The notes under the pieces are model-generated. The model was not told the origin of the DNA. It did no database searches and saw only the letters and a list, made by a program, of their open reading frames with translations. From Bolinopsis microptera (lineage: Eukaryota; Ctenophora; Tentaculata; Lobata; Bolinopsidae): a stretch of DNA of 60,000 nt. The number at the start of each line of letters is the position of its first letter. The first letter of the stretch is position 1. The translations under genes were made by a program, and so were the position numbers. Below, piece by piece: positions 20,401-35,400 of this stretch. Location: contig NC_087073.1 of assembly GCF_026151205.1 (NCBI RefSeq), positions 18,320,837 through 18,380,836 of the forward strand. Direction: 5' to 3'.

Positions 20401-23400
20401 CTAGTGGACCATGAAATATTGGACTCTATACATTGGGCTATTTTACTGCATCAGTGATTCTAGTTATAATGTATTGGTATTGTTTATTAGCATTATGGAG
20501 ACTTTTTGGAGCTTACAGACGTATCCATTAACCAAGAGTCTAGTGCTTCAAAAGGTCGTGGTGCCGCAAAAAATGTTTGAAAATTTGGAAATATAATCTA
20601 GCTTTCAACTACATTTTACAGAATAGACTCAAATTAAATGGATTATAGTTTCAGTGGAATCTTAGCAGCGAACAGATGTATCAGTTCATGAACATTGCGC
20701 TGAAAAGCTGAGTTGATAAATTCATCTTCACATTGAAACTGGAACTTTGTCACTAATTACTCATATCAGAATATCGATTGAACGGACAATAGATTCAGTT
20801 GAACCTCCTAACGATGGTGGATCTATTTTATTTCATCGGAGTAAGTTTCTCTGAATTAAGCCATAAAAAGTTGTCATGATGAATTAAACTTTGAATATTG
20901 TATCTAGAAGAAGTCTCGCCTTTCGCTTCAACATATTGTCCTAAAAACAAGATAATATAGCGATGGTAAAATAAAGCTAACTATTATAAAGATCTCAATG
21001 TTCCACCGATTGACTCAATACAGACTTGGACGGATAATTCTATTATAATATCACGGTAATTTAGTACTATTATTATTCCGATGTAATTAGCAACGCTATT
21101 AGTGTGAGTATTGCGGCACTTTTTTAAACACACACGTGACCGTATATAACACATCACCAATGTAACAGTAATGACACTAATATTTCAGTAAAAACAAATA
21201 GTAGAAACGTCAGTTAACTGCCACAATGGCAGTTTATTTACCATAATCAACACAACACCATTTACACTGCGTATCACCATTCACCAGTGAGCAACAGTTT
21301 AACTAACTTTATATTTACTTTACGTGTCTTGTAAACTTCAACATCGTAGTTAGTTGGCAAACTAAACCCAAAATTAGGAGACGGAACTGGAGTGTTGTAC
21401 AAACTTAACAACGTGGAATATCAGAAGACAAAAGTAATAATCGTAACAAACGAACAAACAAACAAACGAACAGACTTACCCACAACTCGAGGCTGCACAT
21501 TCCTGTTTGATAGGAACACTGGTAACCCAGTTAGTTCCCATAGCGTACACGTGACCAGCACCGTATGTTACTGAGATTACTTTTCCATCTCCCTGCAAAG
21601 GAGTGGGTTAGTTTTATTAGATCTGCACTCAACCTTCAAGGAACTCGTTAACTTTAGTACTCTCTCGACTGACAGTCCACGTCTTATTATACGACAGTGT
21701 CATATTATATTCATTCCGAATCTCTGAGAGCCTGATTCTAACCATGATTTTACTCTAATTGATCGACTAAGGACCCTCGCAACGACTTACAAGTCAGGGT
21801 ATTGCACCATAACTGAATTTATGACAAAACTTGACACATATGCACATCTTCTGGGATCTTCTTGAACAAGTTATAATAGAACACAGAATCTGGGTAAAAT
21901 CCTGACTCTCGATAACTCACCACGATATTAATTGTACGATACGAGAGAGAGAGAGAGGTTCTGATATATATATATATAACTGTGAGTGATTGTAACGTTG
22001 AGCTGATATATTATTATGTGGTAAAAGCATGATCTCCTGTCGAGATATTACTTAGAACTTAGGACTACCTGTAACATAAAGTGAGAGGGAGGGAGGGAGA
22101 CCTGGTGTGTTGGACAGGGAGTTATACAACTGAAGGGGAGATGATGGTGGAGAGAGAGAGAGTTGACATAGCATGTAGATGTGATTACAGGTATTAGTGA
22201 TAAGAGATAGGAGCTCTGAGTTATTAGATTTATAATGGAGGATGAATAGAGGAGGAGAGGGTGAAAGTGGGGGGTTATATCTCTAGTGATAAGGATAACG
22301 TATATCATGACAATAGAAATATCGGATATATGACAATAGGTATCAGTAATAAGTATTCCTTATAAAGTTATGCACTCACCACTTTTATTGAGGTATGGTA
22401 GACTTTACTATCTAACTCTCTGATAAACGCTATTCTGTGTACTCGACCAAGATCTGAAATATAACAAACTGTTAGTATTATAATTTTTTGAAAGAATTTA
22501 CAATTCTATAGAAAGAAATAATGATAATACGTCGTCATACAACGATCATCATCACCCGATTTCTCCAATTTAAAACAGCACGCAAGATAGGGTGATCCTA
22601 AGGAAAAGTTACTGATTAACATAATATTTCCCATCAAGCCACGTTTTAAACCGGGTATCCCCGTGCTTTTTTAACTCCATCAGTCATATCACGGCATATA
22701 CCACGTCGGGATTGTCATTCCAGGTCTACTTTAGTACAGACCGAGACGTCTGACTGACGTCTCCCTCTCCCCCACTATTTACTGTAATCGAATCAAAATA
22801 TCAATCCGTAAACTATTAAACTACAACGGCACATGTCACCAAAAACATCCTTATTCAATTAACGAGAGTGTGAGATTCGTGTAGTTTTAACAGTTATAAC
22901 CTATCTGAGAACAGCTTGGGTGTAACTCACTTCATAATCACTTATAATCAAATCTTGTTATTTTTTGATCGGTTTGAGGGAAGTTAACGGATAAGTTTAG
23001 GGAAAAAGATAATTGTAATAACATTTGGAGGGGTTAGGAAAACTTGGGCGCAGTGTCACTTTCTCCTGATTTATTTTAAAATAAGCCTGTAATTGACATT
23101 TACCAGTCCACTTATGACTTACCAAAACAAATTTATGCAGTTTTTAAAATATTTCTTTGTAAAGAAAATATCACCAGTCCATTGACGGTCTCCCACACGA
23201 GATGATCAATGATATTGAATAAAGTACGATAGCTAGAAAACAACTAGACAGTATTCTGAGAGTTTGCTCTGAAATAACATGAACAGAGACAGAAGTATTG
23301 ACTTTTTAAAAGGAGCTGGGGAGTATGATGTTAGTGGAGAGTGGCGGTGAATGCGGTTGAAGGACTGCCTGCTCAAAGGCAGGCCCGCTACATGTCACAC

Positions 23401-26400
23401 ATCGCTTAAACGCAGTGGGATCGGGGGCCTTTATCCCATCAAAATATTCGTGTAACTCTACTTTTATTATAATTAATATGATATTACCTAAAATTATAAA
23501 TTACGCTCTGGTAGACAGGTTGAGGTCAGCACAAAGACCTCCCCTCTATTACTCTAATGAGAGTTGGTGGAGTTCAGGGAGAGAGAGAGAGGGACAATGT
23601 CCCGGGCACAGAGTTCACTTCATTGTCATTGAGATGGGCAGTTTACTGAGTTGCAGAAGACAAGGGGGGAGTAGCTGAGTAGCTGAGCAGTGAAGTGGGT
23701 GGTCACGTGACACGTGACAATACCACGTGACACAATGAACTGCGAGTGGAAGTGTGCCCACACGTGCAGGTTCGTGTTTATCTTTGTTTAGACTCGTGCA
23801 GATCATTGCAGGTTTGTTCTGTTTAGACATCCAGGGTTGATTACTGGCTAGTTTAAAGAGACAAGCATTGTTATAGTATGATAATTAGGGAACTCTGGTG
23901 GTACTTCCAGATGACCTCTAGGGTGGTAATGCTCAAGTTCGTACACGAGATTACAGAACAATTCCCGCGCTCACTGATCTAACATCTGTTTCTAAAGGTT
24001 TCCAGTTTCAACAAATTAACAAGGCCACCCTGTTCACCGCCACACAATTATAGATTTACCATATGTCAACCTCCCTCAAATTCCTCCCTCTTTTGTAATG
24101 GAATGCTTTAAACAAGAGACATCCTATTTAATGAACCCCGAAGTTGTGGGGTATGCCGGATTGTCGCGGTGAAATTGATTACAGTTACCACCCTCTCCCC
24201 TTACCTTGAAGGAACATATGTCAACTGGGAACAATATCATGGTATTAACGATATCAGGGGGATTAGTGTGGGACTGGGTGGAGGTAACCAATACTGTCCC
24301 ACTATGAAACCACTATTGACTGAACAGCAGGCTCCTTGATTACAATAAACGATCATCTTGCAGCTTACAGTTAGGCAAAGTATTGAATTTGGGTAGTATA
24401 GTAAACTGGTCCGGTTTTATATAGCGATACTTTGTTAGCCTGTGTATTGTGCAGTAGAAGTTATCTAGGCGATATTATAGTGCTGCACGGTTATATTGGA
24501 AGTGTAAAACTGTAACGTACACTGGAAAAAAGAACACATGTGACATGATGTACTTGAGAATTGCGGGCCCGGGGACTACATACAACTACACTTGAGGTTG
24601 GTGCAGGCCCTCAATAGAGCACCGAAGTACGTGGTTGAGAAATAGCTGGTAAATTGTTTGAAATATCACAACTGAATTTCATGATATTGTATTATATATA
24701 ATAAATATTAACCAACGTCGATAATAGTTGATATTGATTGTTTTCGAGAGTTAAACTTATCCTATAAGTTATAACATGAAATAAGTGCGCGACTTTACTA
24801 ATGTGGCTTTGTAAAATGCAAATCTTGCACTATTCAATTAATTATACCTTAATCTCAACATTCTAAGAATTTGTTCTAAGTTCTTCCTCGCACTGCTCAA
24901 TTTCACAATGTCGCACTTTTAAGTGACCTACTTATATTCTACGATTTATGATAAAGTGGAGAGTTCAAAGTAATAACTCATGCACATGTCTCCCAAGTGT
25001 GTAGCTTGTATAGCTGAAAATGTAAACAAATCAGTCTCTACAAAACGGCTGCAAAACTGATCAAACGTTGAGGGGGTCCATCATGTCCCTCGACCCCCAC
25101 TACTTACACAGTAACTTTACCCTCTCTTTCTTGATATCATCTAGATAAACTAACCGATTAATATTCACACTTTATTCTCCTCAATAACTACGCCACTCCT
25201 TCTCCAACTATTGGATCCAAATGTTAATCTCTATTTCTCTACCATCAAAGTCCCCAGCAGCAGTTACCTCAGTACCTTGCAACTTTGCAACCCACTCTAC
25301 CAGCTCCCTCAAAACCACCCCACTCTGCACATGCTATTACTGCACCCACACCCACACACACCCACACATGGGTCACTTCACTCTCTATCCTAACAATACC
25401 CCTAACAATACACACAGACCCCAGTTACAAAGCACATGCACAATCTAGCACTGATAAGTCAGTAACAATCCGTCCAATAGGCTGACAATAGGCCGGGGTT
25501 GAGTCTGATAAAGGACCCAGTTGAATACATAAAGAGGTTTAAGAAGGTCAGTAACCTCTCCAGGTCCTATTTAGTCTGGTCAGGCTGCGCATAATGTCTG
25601 CTGTATAAGTTGCAATCAGTACTGATAGTAATGAATTGTTCCTATTGTTCAGTGTCAGGCCCGCTCATGCGGCATGTTAACTATGTATGAGTGCAAATCT
25701 CTCCGTTACAAATCACATTTAGCTCTCAAATATGTACCCCCGCATATCATCCTGGAATGTATGAAATATGGAAACATTCGATTCAAGACAAATTCTCCTC
25801 GCTGTAAATCAGAACCGATTTAGGAGACACTTTGAAGAAAGTTTGAGTTGACTCCAAGTGTGTGTATGTGTAGCAGAGTACTGGTAATTCTACGATATAT
25901 GAATCATTAGTGCTATGATTATGCGGATTGGGGAAACCTTGCTACTCTCTACCTGAGCTTGAGGTAACTAATAACAGGTCTCGTGGCGGTGTGAGCTGGA
26001 AATCAAGTGGTCTGAGTCGTAATTGGTGAGGAGGAGGAGAGATCAACCCGGTTTGGGGGTAATGTTTATGTATCAATCGAGAGTTTGAGTAGCCAGACAA
26101 ATTGGAGACAATTGCTGGCGGGGTCAATATAATGAGTTAATTAATTGAGTCTTGTTTGAGCAGTTTAATGGGTCAAAATAATAAGTCTTATCTTTAAAGT
26201 TGCCAATTCTTATTTATTACATAACTTAAACATTTTCCGCGTTAGATTTCTGGTAGAAGTAACATGGAGCATAATATATTATTTCATCTGTAAATTGAAA
26301 CAATCATGCAATTAGTCTAGCACTCAGTTCTTGAAACCTCTCTTAATTGCAGAGAACATGTCGTTACTCCCTTGAACTTTAAGTTGTAAATCTACAGGAA

Positions 26401-29400
26401 GAAGGCCATGCCGACTAAACTAAAGACTGAATTTCCGGTTGGATAAAATTTAAGTCTAGGAAATTGGTTCATTGTCGTCGACCTCTGGGTGCCCATGATA
26501 AGGTGAAAACAGACTAAATGATTTGTGTTGGTCACGGTATGTAACCATTATGGCCACTCAAATTGCAGTTTCTTTAAAAGTCTAGAAGTCTAAAGTTCTC
26601 TCATTTTAAGGGTTTGCAAAATGTGACCAGCGGTTTTACCAGGCCTCATTACACAAGACTCCTTGGTGACCATAGCTACTCAGGGCAAAAGTAACAAATT
26701 AAATTCCTGTTTCACATTCCTGGTGTAACAGAGCACGTGATCAAGACTAACCATCGTCGTACTACTCAAAGTCAGAATCAGGTGTAGTAGGTCATCATGC
26801 GGCAGTGACCAAACTTATGATATCATATCAGGATCTTTTGATTGGTCCTTGATAACATAGTGAATAGTGTTGACTCAGAGAAAGAAAAGAGAGAAGCAAT
26901 AAAATCACCTAGTAGCTTGCGTTTATCATCCTTAAATTTTAAGAACATTTTCCTTATTGCAGAGGCTCAGAATACAAAAAGTCAGGGTTTAGCTCTATTC
27001 ACGGAACATGGAGCCAATATCGTAGAAGTAAGATACACCGTTATTGTTAATTAGCTACAGATTCGTGTAGTTCAGACAATGTAGCAGTGAAGTGGGGTGT
27101 ACTTAAGTTTTTTTTTTCTAATTAGGCAGCAGGTACAATTAACACATGTATAGTATCGGGGGAGGGGGAGGGGGTACTAGTTAGCGAGAATAATATCCAA
27201 CGTAAACATCAAATACTTGTACAGTATCCGTTACTTGAAGAGTGAGTGTGTAAACACTAACTCGACATGTCTGGTATGTGTACCGTCAAGCTTCACTCTT
27301 TATTACCAATGTAGACATGAAGAATCAGAACAAAATTAGTCACATTACTATTTCGCTTCTTTTCAGACTTCTGAACTCTCAGAAATGGAAGAATAGAAAT
27401 AGTATTGTTCAAGCTGACTCCAGCTCTGTCCACAGATCTCATACAAATATACGTGAGCACTGTGTTCAGGTCTAGGTAGCAGTAATTACTTCAGAGTAGC
27501 AGTGTTAATAGCATGAAACTATCTTCGACGTTTTGAACAGACATGATACGTTAGAAAAACTGTTGTTAGATGTAGACTGGTTTATTCTAATCTTGGAAAG
27601 TTAGAATTAAGAATGGAATATTGTCAGATATGTTTTGCTATACAGTATACTCATTAGTAAGGCCCTTCACCATTCTTACTTTCATATCTTCTAAATAATG
27701 TGCCTTTGTTTAATTTTGATCAATGATCATCATTATATAAGCTGTAGATTAGAGTATGAAATTAAAAACCTTCAACTGTCCTTTATTATATTATAGCTTC
27801 TGTTATTACTTACTATTACTTACTATTAGTTAAGCTTTTGTCTGAGCTACAAGAGACAAGGAGCGTTAATGTTATACAGCCCGTTTGTTTTCTAAACAAT
27901 ATTCATTTAAATTGCGTCAATAATTGGCAGGCTGCCAATTAATGGCAGGTCCTCTTCAGTTTTAAAGCTTTTGTCAAAAATTCGGCGGCAAATCACAGGG
28001 CGGCACATCCTATAACTCCGGTTTGTACTCTTGCCAACATGACACTTGTATTATGCAGCAGAGGAAAAGGGTATTTCCAATTGTTAATCAATTAAAATTA
28101 AACCCAATTCAATTTAATGCAGTCAAGTGTGTCGTTCTGCTCAATTAATAGCAATATATTTAACTTTCCTTCCGCTAAACGAACGAGAGGGAGGGCTCCT
28201 TATAATGTGTTCTGACATGGCTTCCTAAACTGTAGGTTAAACTTTAGAGCTACGTTAAAGTTTTCAATTCTGTGCTCCAACAGCTCTAGTTCTGACATTG
28301 ACTGTTTAACTTGGATCCTCAAACTAAACTGATGGTGATCATAGCTCTTAGGAATACCTCTAAAAATAGGAGAGCATAAAATGTCAACTATCTAGAAGTA
28401 TCTACAGTAGACCGCCATTTAGCTTAATGTGGAGCAGGGAACCCTGCTCTTTAAGTTGAAGTCTAATACCAAGAAAACGTAGACCAGGAGACTAGAGTTA
28501 CTGTTTAAATGTCTTGGAAGAAATTGACAGGAATTAAAGAACAGTGAACTAGATTGACGCGACGGTACTGGAATGTCATTGTTAGGGAATGTAATTGTTA
28601 GAGAATGTAATTGTTAGAGAATGTAATTGTTAGAGAATGTAATAGCTAGGGGAATGTTTGGGGGTTGTAACGTACCTGAAGCGGCGTAGAGCACCATAAT
28701 ATCCTCGTTGTTATATGTGAAGCTATCTGCTGTTATGGCGTTAACTCTGCAAATAGAACCCGGGTTAGAGGCTGAACTAACAGTACCGGTTATAAAGTTG
28801 CATAACATAATAATAGAAAATTAGTTACAAAATCATGCCGACCACGTATGATAATAATAGTCACTTAAAGTCACGCTTTTCAATATTTGTCTCGAATATT
28901 TTTCCCGAATATTCCAATCTTCCACCTCTTATCTTCCTGAGTTCAACAAGACCTTGACACAATCCCCAGTACCATGGACCTAAACCCTGATTACTCCCAC
29001 ATGTTGGTGGGGTTTGGTGCTTGTTCGGGTGTAGTGCTTGTTACAAGAACCACAACAATAACCCCCGGTACTATGGGCAGTGCTTGATGACATGCTAATT
29101 AACCAGTTTACTAGTGAGATTTTACCCCCTCCTCCCCTCTCTCTATAAGATACATGACAAAACATTGACAAGTACCCAGTTTAGCAGTTATCTTACTATC
29201 CATACACTTAGTGTCAACTGCATGTCAATTCGGGCAATAAACAAATTAATCGACTGGTAGTAGAGAGTACAGACAAGAGAGCCCTGCTGCTGCTCCTCCC
29301 TGGGACCCAGTAGTGAACAGTTAACTGACCCAACCCTGGCATCAAACCCGGCGTGTTCTCATACATTTCACATGTAAATTTACGGTACTATGGGATACAC

Positions 29401-32400
29401 TCTAAAACACATGAGTTTGTGTGAGATGTGAACTGAAAACCATTTAGATCACCTGGGAGCAAGGTTCTATCTCTTATTTTCTTTGTCTTAATAGACGATA
29501 ATGGGTTTCACTCATGGACAATAACTCGTACATCGCAACCCGCAATCACATGCATTATCTCCACTTGAGATTTTCAGACTGGGACTCAAATTGGGATCAA
29601 AGTTATTAGTTGGATTTGAGGGAGGCAAGTGGTACGATTTGGTATGTAACTGGTACGATCCGACTCAAAGTAACATTGTTTTTGTTAGAGGAATCTGTTT
29701 TTGTTACAGGAATCTGTTTCTTGGAGCGGGGAGCTGACACACACTGTCACTAACAGCTGGGTACCCATTTAACGTGAGATTTGTGAAGGAGTTAGAAGGT
29801 TTAAAGAGAGTTAGTCGCTGTAAACAGATTATTACTCCTCATTTGCATTTAAACGACAAAACTTCTCGTATTCATGGATTATAGAGGCATAGCCCCAACC
29901 ATGTGTACATAATAACATATGTAACCCAAACAATTCGACCTCCTTCACCAATGACCAATGACCATCGTGTCCAAATTTTAAACAAAACGATGAAAATGGT
30001 CTCAATATAGATCATGATGATTTTAGGGGCAGACAAATCCATAATCAGTGTCTACTACCACTATTTGGATCAAAGAGATCACGAGGATGATAATTAGGAG
30101 ATAACAACAATACAAACAATTCAACTGAAGATTTACCTTTCTGATGACTCGGTGTTGAAGAGAGGTGTGGGATTGTGAATCCCTTTTTCCATTAGGAATT
30201 TCAGTATAGCATCTCTTCCTTCTTTCTTTTTATTACACTGGAGAGGTGAGAGGTATTACAATATAGCTCATATGTGACTGGTATTGACATTCATTCATCT
30301 GATATATAATATCGTGTAGTTGTAAGGGTTGCATTTCAAATTTCAAAGAAAAACATTTACAGAGCAGATGACCTAATAACGTATATTTACAACGAAATAG
30401 TAACTCTATTTTCTTCTTTTCTAAACCTAACTAGTACAGCGTTTCAATGAAGATCCCGACACTTGGGCAGTGTTGATATAAAAGAAAAACCCGCGTGACA
30501 AAACTAGATCAAAATTAGATCATACTAAAGCTTTGGTATCTTTACTTGTATCATGTGGTATCTTGTATCATGTCACGTTTTAGGAAACAAATCTGCACGA
30601 TACGTCTCATCCCACCATTTGTCATCAAGTCCTACATCATAATACCACCTTCACCACTATTCCCTGTACCACTACTACTACAATTAGTCCAATTAGAAGC
30701 TCCCAACTGTGTCATATACCGTAACTGCAGCCTTAACCACTATTACAACATAGTACCAGTTCCCCCACAATACTGAAAACTTCTAAACTCACGTTGAATT
30801 TGCGGTTTTCTTCAGATTCCCACTCCCGTGTCTCCTTGTTAAATGTGAGGTAAGGACCATCAAACACTTCGTCTATAGCTCCTATCGGGAAGGAGCACAC
30901 TATGGATCCAGTCTGAAGGTTCCTGGAACAAGTTGGAGTTTTAGTTAGAGAGAAACTGAGTCATAACATATCAAGTTAGAGTGACTAAGAGTCATGACAT
31001 GCAGTTCTAATTAACATTATATAAGTTGGAGTGATAATTCGCAGTTTTTAACCAGAATTACCGAGAAATAATATACTGATTGCTTTGTTATGCAGTGGCC
31101 ATGCACGAGTCCCCACACTCTACTATATACGTGTGTCATAACACCGTGCCGGGGAGATATAATACCGTTAGAATGACTAATCAGTGTTGAAATATCACTT
31201 CTCTAATCTCTACCTATACTATGTTTTAATTTCTCATCTCTCTCTCCGATCTTATATTTAGTTGTGTTTAACAATGCATGCTCATTTAGTATGAGACTAG
31301 TTCTGATGACAGCGATGACAATGATTGATGACAGGCGTGACGACAGGGTGCTGGAACTTACTTGGGTCCGCTGAAAGCAGCGTAGAGTACTCGTTCCTGG
31401 TAGACAGCTCCATCTGAAAACAAAACAATGTTAGATTTCTAAATTAATCGTTCCTTAGCACAAGTTCTGCAGACGTAAGACACTGAGACGTTCTCCAGAT
31501 TTTAACAGTTTTTATGTAAAATCATCATCCTCAGCATAATCCACGTGAGGGTTACTGTAAGGTGTCCAAAAATATTTTGATAAAACATAACAGGTTTACT
31601 ACAATATCTTAAGCTGTGAAAAAATTAATGCACGGCTGCTTTACCGCTTTCTTATTGTAAACATGACGTCATGTTATCATCTACTGAGTGTAGCTTTTTT
31701 CTAAAACAATGACTAATTACGCATCGTAAAAGGGGTTTGGGAGACAAATGCGCAGTTTACACGGGTATTAGGCCCCTCCTACCCAGTCTAAATAACAGTT
31801 CATCACAGCCTCACTATAATACTTGAGGGGTGCCTCTTTGTGATCTTACAATAGTTCTCTAACGTAACCGGTGACCGATCTAAAACTTAGATTATTTATC
31901 AAATTAACTATGATTACTACCTAATATATTATGTAGTTATACCCTAACCCTTGCTACTTTAACGTAGTTATATTGGATCTTAACCATAAACCAGATGAGG
32001 TCTCTCAACCAGGTCCCTACTGTAACTCCTTGGCACATTGTTGCAGTGATTCAACGTGTGTTAGAGTGTTAGCACAAGTAGCAGCCATCCTACCACAGGT
32101 CTAGTGCGCGGTTCATTGTTTCACCCGTGTATTAGCTGCTTTCAATCTCCCGCCGATCAGTCTACCCCCAATCGTTCTCTTTGTTTTAAACTTATGAATT
32201 CAGTGTCCAAATGCTAATCGTCTGGTATCAAAGGAACCATCTCTCCTGGTGGGTCAGCAGCTCTTTTACATCGTGTAGATTATGAGGGATGAACGGAGTG
32301 GAACGTATTGTAAAGCAGTTATTACACGGTTAGCAGTGCGTAACATTGGGTGCTGCTTTCAAGTGAGTTAATTATTAATGTTGCTTTATGCTGGGTCTAA

Positions 32401-35400
32401 GAATAGAGGGTTAAGTGAGATCATATGCTAATTTGGGAGTGATCACACCATTCATTGGGGGCAGTGCAGAAGTCAGAAAATTTTTGCAACATGTGAGAGT
32501 TGGCGACTTTGAAAGTTCTTGAGACAAAGCTATAAGAAGCTGAGAGCTGAACTGTATGCATAATAAACCATATTCATGAACCATATTCATGAAGTTAAGG
32601 TTACAAAACGAATCTTGTAGCTCGGAATAAGTTACAGTACAATCTTGAATCACGAAATTTTGACGTACGCTAGAATGGGGGCTAGATGAACAATTTCTGA
32701 ACCAATCATTCTAGACTAGACTAGGTCGCAATTTTTGTAGTCTCTCACATGATAAGTACTCATCTGCCCAATGTTTACACATCTTTTAATGTTGAAAAAT
32801 ATGCTTTACTTTAGCATCTACCCGCCCTTTCCTTCACCCAGTGTACCAGAAGATTAAATGAACTTTGTGCATATTTTATACAGGATCAGTTCATCCCTAT
32901 TGCGTAAGTGTTGTACGAAAATTTGAAAAAATAATATGTAACTCGACTGTATATTTAGCTACAGCATAATGAGCCAAAGATCAAACACTTTGCACCAAAT
33001 AAATAGTACACAAAGTGTCCCCACTTATTGTTTGTGTAACTAACTGCAGATTGTCCCTCACATAAAATAGTACACTGCACTGGGCGGTACAACAAATACT
33101 AAAGGAGTAAAGGGTACGTACCGACTTCGTCGTGGTCGAAAGGCTGCTGCCCGGCTTGAGAGCTAGTGCAGTAGAACCTAGCCTTGAAGAAGGAGGTGAA
33201 GACATCCTGCATGAACGGGCTGCTGCTACCAACATCGTTCTTACACACTCTGCCTATCCTTGAGTAAATTTTCTGAGGAAAAGTTGCATGTTAGTAATTA
33301 CTAATTAATTAATTATCGTTAAATATTACATAATTATGTCGTACAGTTACACTAATTTAAAATAAAATGTCATTTTAAGTTGCAGTATGTCGAAGTGTTT
33401 CAGTTTTAACAAGATAATTGGAGTGTAAATACATGTAAAATACTGGAACCAGATGGCAAAAACAATATAAACTCGATAAAGTATCTGATTTTAGGAGATG
33501 GTCATGGTAGTAGCTCTGGAAATTTAGGTCAAATTGCTAAATATTTGTCCACATGGAACAATTCCAATTCCGCCGCTTCGCAACGCCTGGCTGCGAAGGC
33601 AATTGGTATAATATACTGTATTTTTTATCAGCAATGTAATGGGTCCAACTGGCACAGCACATCACCTCTTATCGCACCAATTCGAATGTAGATTTAACGT
33701 ATCAAACCGGTCAAAATAATATTAGGGCATTAATTATCATTTAAATGTACAATTCATTTAGACAAAAAACGCTGCCTGTCTCTGATTCCTAACACTGGGT
33801 TCAAATTACAAACTTTTGGGTGCAGTATGCTACAATATATAATCCCAATATATCTTAAAATCATGGGGTTTCTAAATCATAACTCGACGGTTAGTTCGAA
33901 ACACTAAAGAGTCTTCGTGCCTCTGTGACTGTTGAGAATACTAAATAAGGGAATGCACATTCTGTAACTGAACTATTCGAAGAGAAGAAGCCTGTGGGGT
34001 CACTAAATTGTGAGTAGTAACCTTAAAGTTTTAATCCAGAATCACATGTTAAACTGAAGGTCGGGGGTCTTAGGTCATTTATTTCAAGGAATTCTTCATT
34101 GGCCAAATTCCATTTTACGGAGATTTGTATGGGACCGTAGCAAACAGTTATAGTGACAAGTAACAACACTATCATTACGTTGTGACCCAAAATAGGGTTG
34201 TATTATTACAAAACTACTTGTCAATTTGATTTTAAGTTTGTTTACATAATATTAGTTGTTAAAATAAGCCTTAGCTCATTCTCATGTGAAACTTAATCGT
34301 TTAAATAGACTCAAAGAGAAGATGACAATGTTTTAGATGAGCGAAATTCTGATCTAGAATCCAGATAGCCCATAATTTTGGCCGAATGATATCACAATCA
34401 AATGGCACTTTCTTCCTTTGGATATAATTTGACGCGTGGTAAACATATAACTAAAACATAACAACAAACCTCAGTTGGGAGCTCTGAAGCAGTCTCCTTG
34501 AAGACAAAGTACACGTAATCGCCCTCTTGGAAGGAATACACGAACTTAGGGTCACTAAGCTGGTCATTCGTGTTGAAAGTATGGGATGTGGAGGAGAGGG
34601 AGCCAGGTTGGAGGTTGAATCTTGTGATTTGGTCACTTGCGCAGACATCCGTGCAGGTTCCAGCAAATCCTATATCTGGGGGAGGGAGACGGTTTAGAAA
34701 TTTGTGCGAAACTTTGCTAAATAATTAGTCAGAGCCCGGGAAGGGTTTTAAGTAATTTGTACCCAGAACTCTGTGAAATAATTTGTTATTATTAGGTTTA
34801 AAAACAAGGAGTATGTTAACATACGAACATATATTATGAATTTTTAAAAGAAAGCGAACATATTGTCATAAATCTGATGAGTTTTAAAAGTAGGAACCCT
34901 AGAAACAATTTGTAAACCACTAATGAACCACAGTTATTACATAAATTAATACCCGAACCCTCATGTAATATTCAAAAGCGGGACAAGTTCCTTACTTTGC
35001 TGTAATTCTCATTTAGCTTGAGTTTCAATTTGAGGTCATACAGCCTCAGGGCATTTAGCGCATGTTATTAGGCTGGGTTCAATGAACCATGACACGGGGG
35101 AGAGGAGCCGGGAACCCTCAATAGAGGGGTGTCTGGTGGGCGGTAGTTAGATATCCCTCAATAGACAGACCAGCTCAAAACTATCAGATCTTGCGGGCAC
35201 CTGCAGCTTCAGTGGTGGCCATCATCCTGAATATTATATAACACAGTACATGGTACTGCCACTATTGGATGTCACTAGGCGGTGTTTCAGTTGGAACTGT
35301 GTACAGCTGTGAACCGGTGCAGACTGCAGTTCAGTAGATACACGCGCTAGGAATGCTAACTATTTGTGAGCTGCAGTTATGCACACCTGCTGATAGCCCG

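Larger units (their letters stand above)
22454..28675 (-). other. Semaphorin intron 12 (6.2 kb)
   Basis: No gene on the semaphorin strand. It contains purine-rich GA tracts near 23580, a triple CACGTG cluster at 23704-23729, a CA/CCCACA-rich low-complexity tract near 25330-25370, a possible antisense exon pair at 26963-27396 and a 16-bp tandem repeat near the donor of exon 12. The adjoining intron 13 (21593-22379) has simple GA and TA repeats near 21945-21980. Confidence 0.55.

Noticed and set aside
25211-25485. Three overlapping open frames
   Set aside because: Low-complexity CCCACA-rich tract keeps several frames open; no domain or start context.
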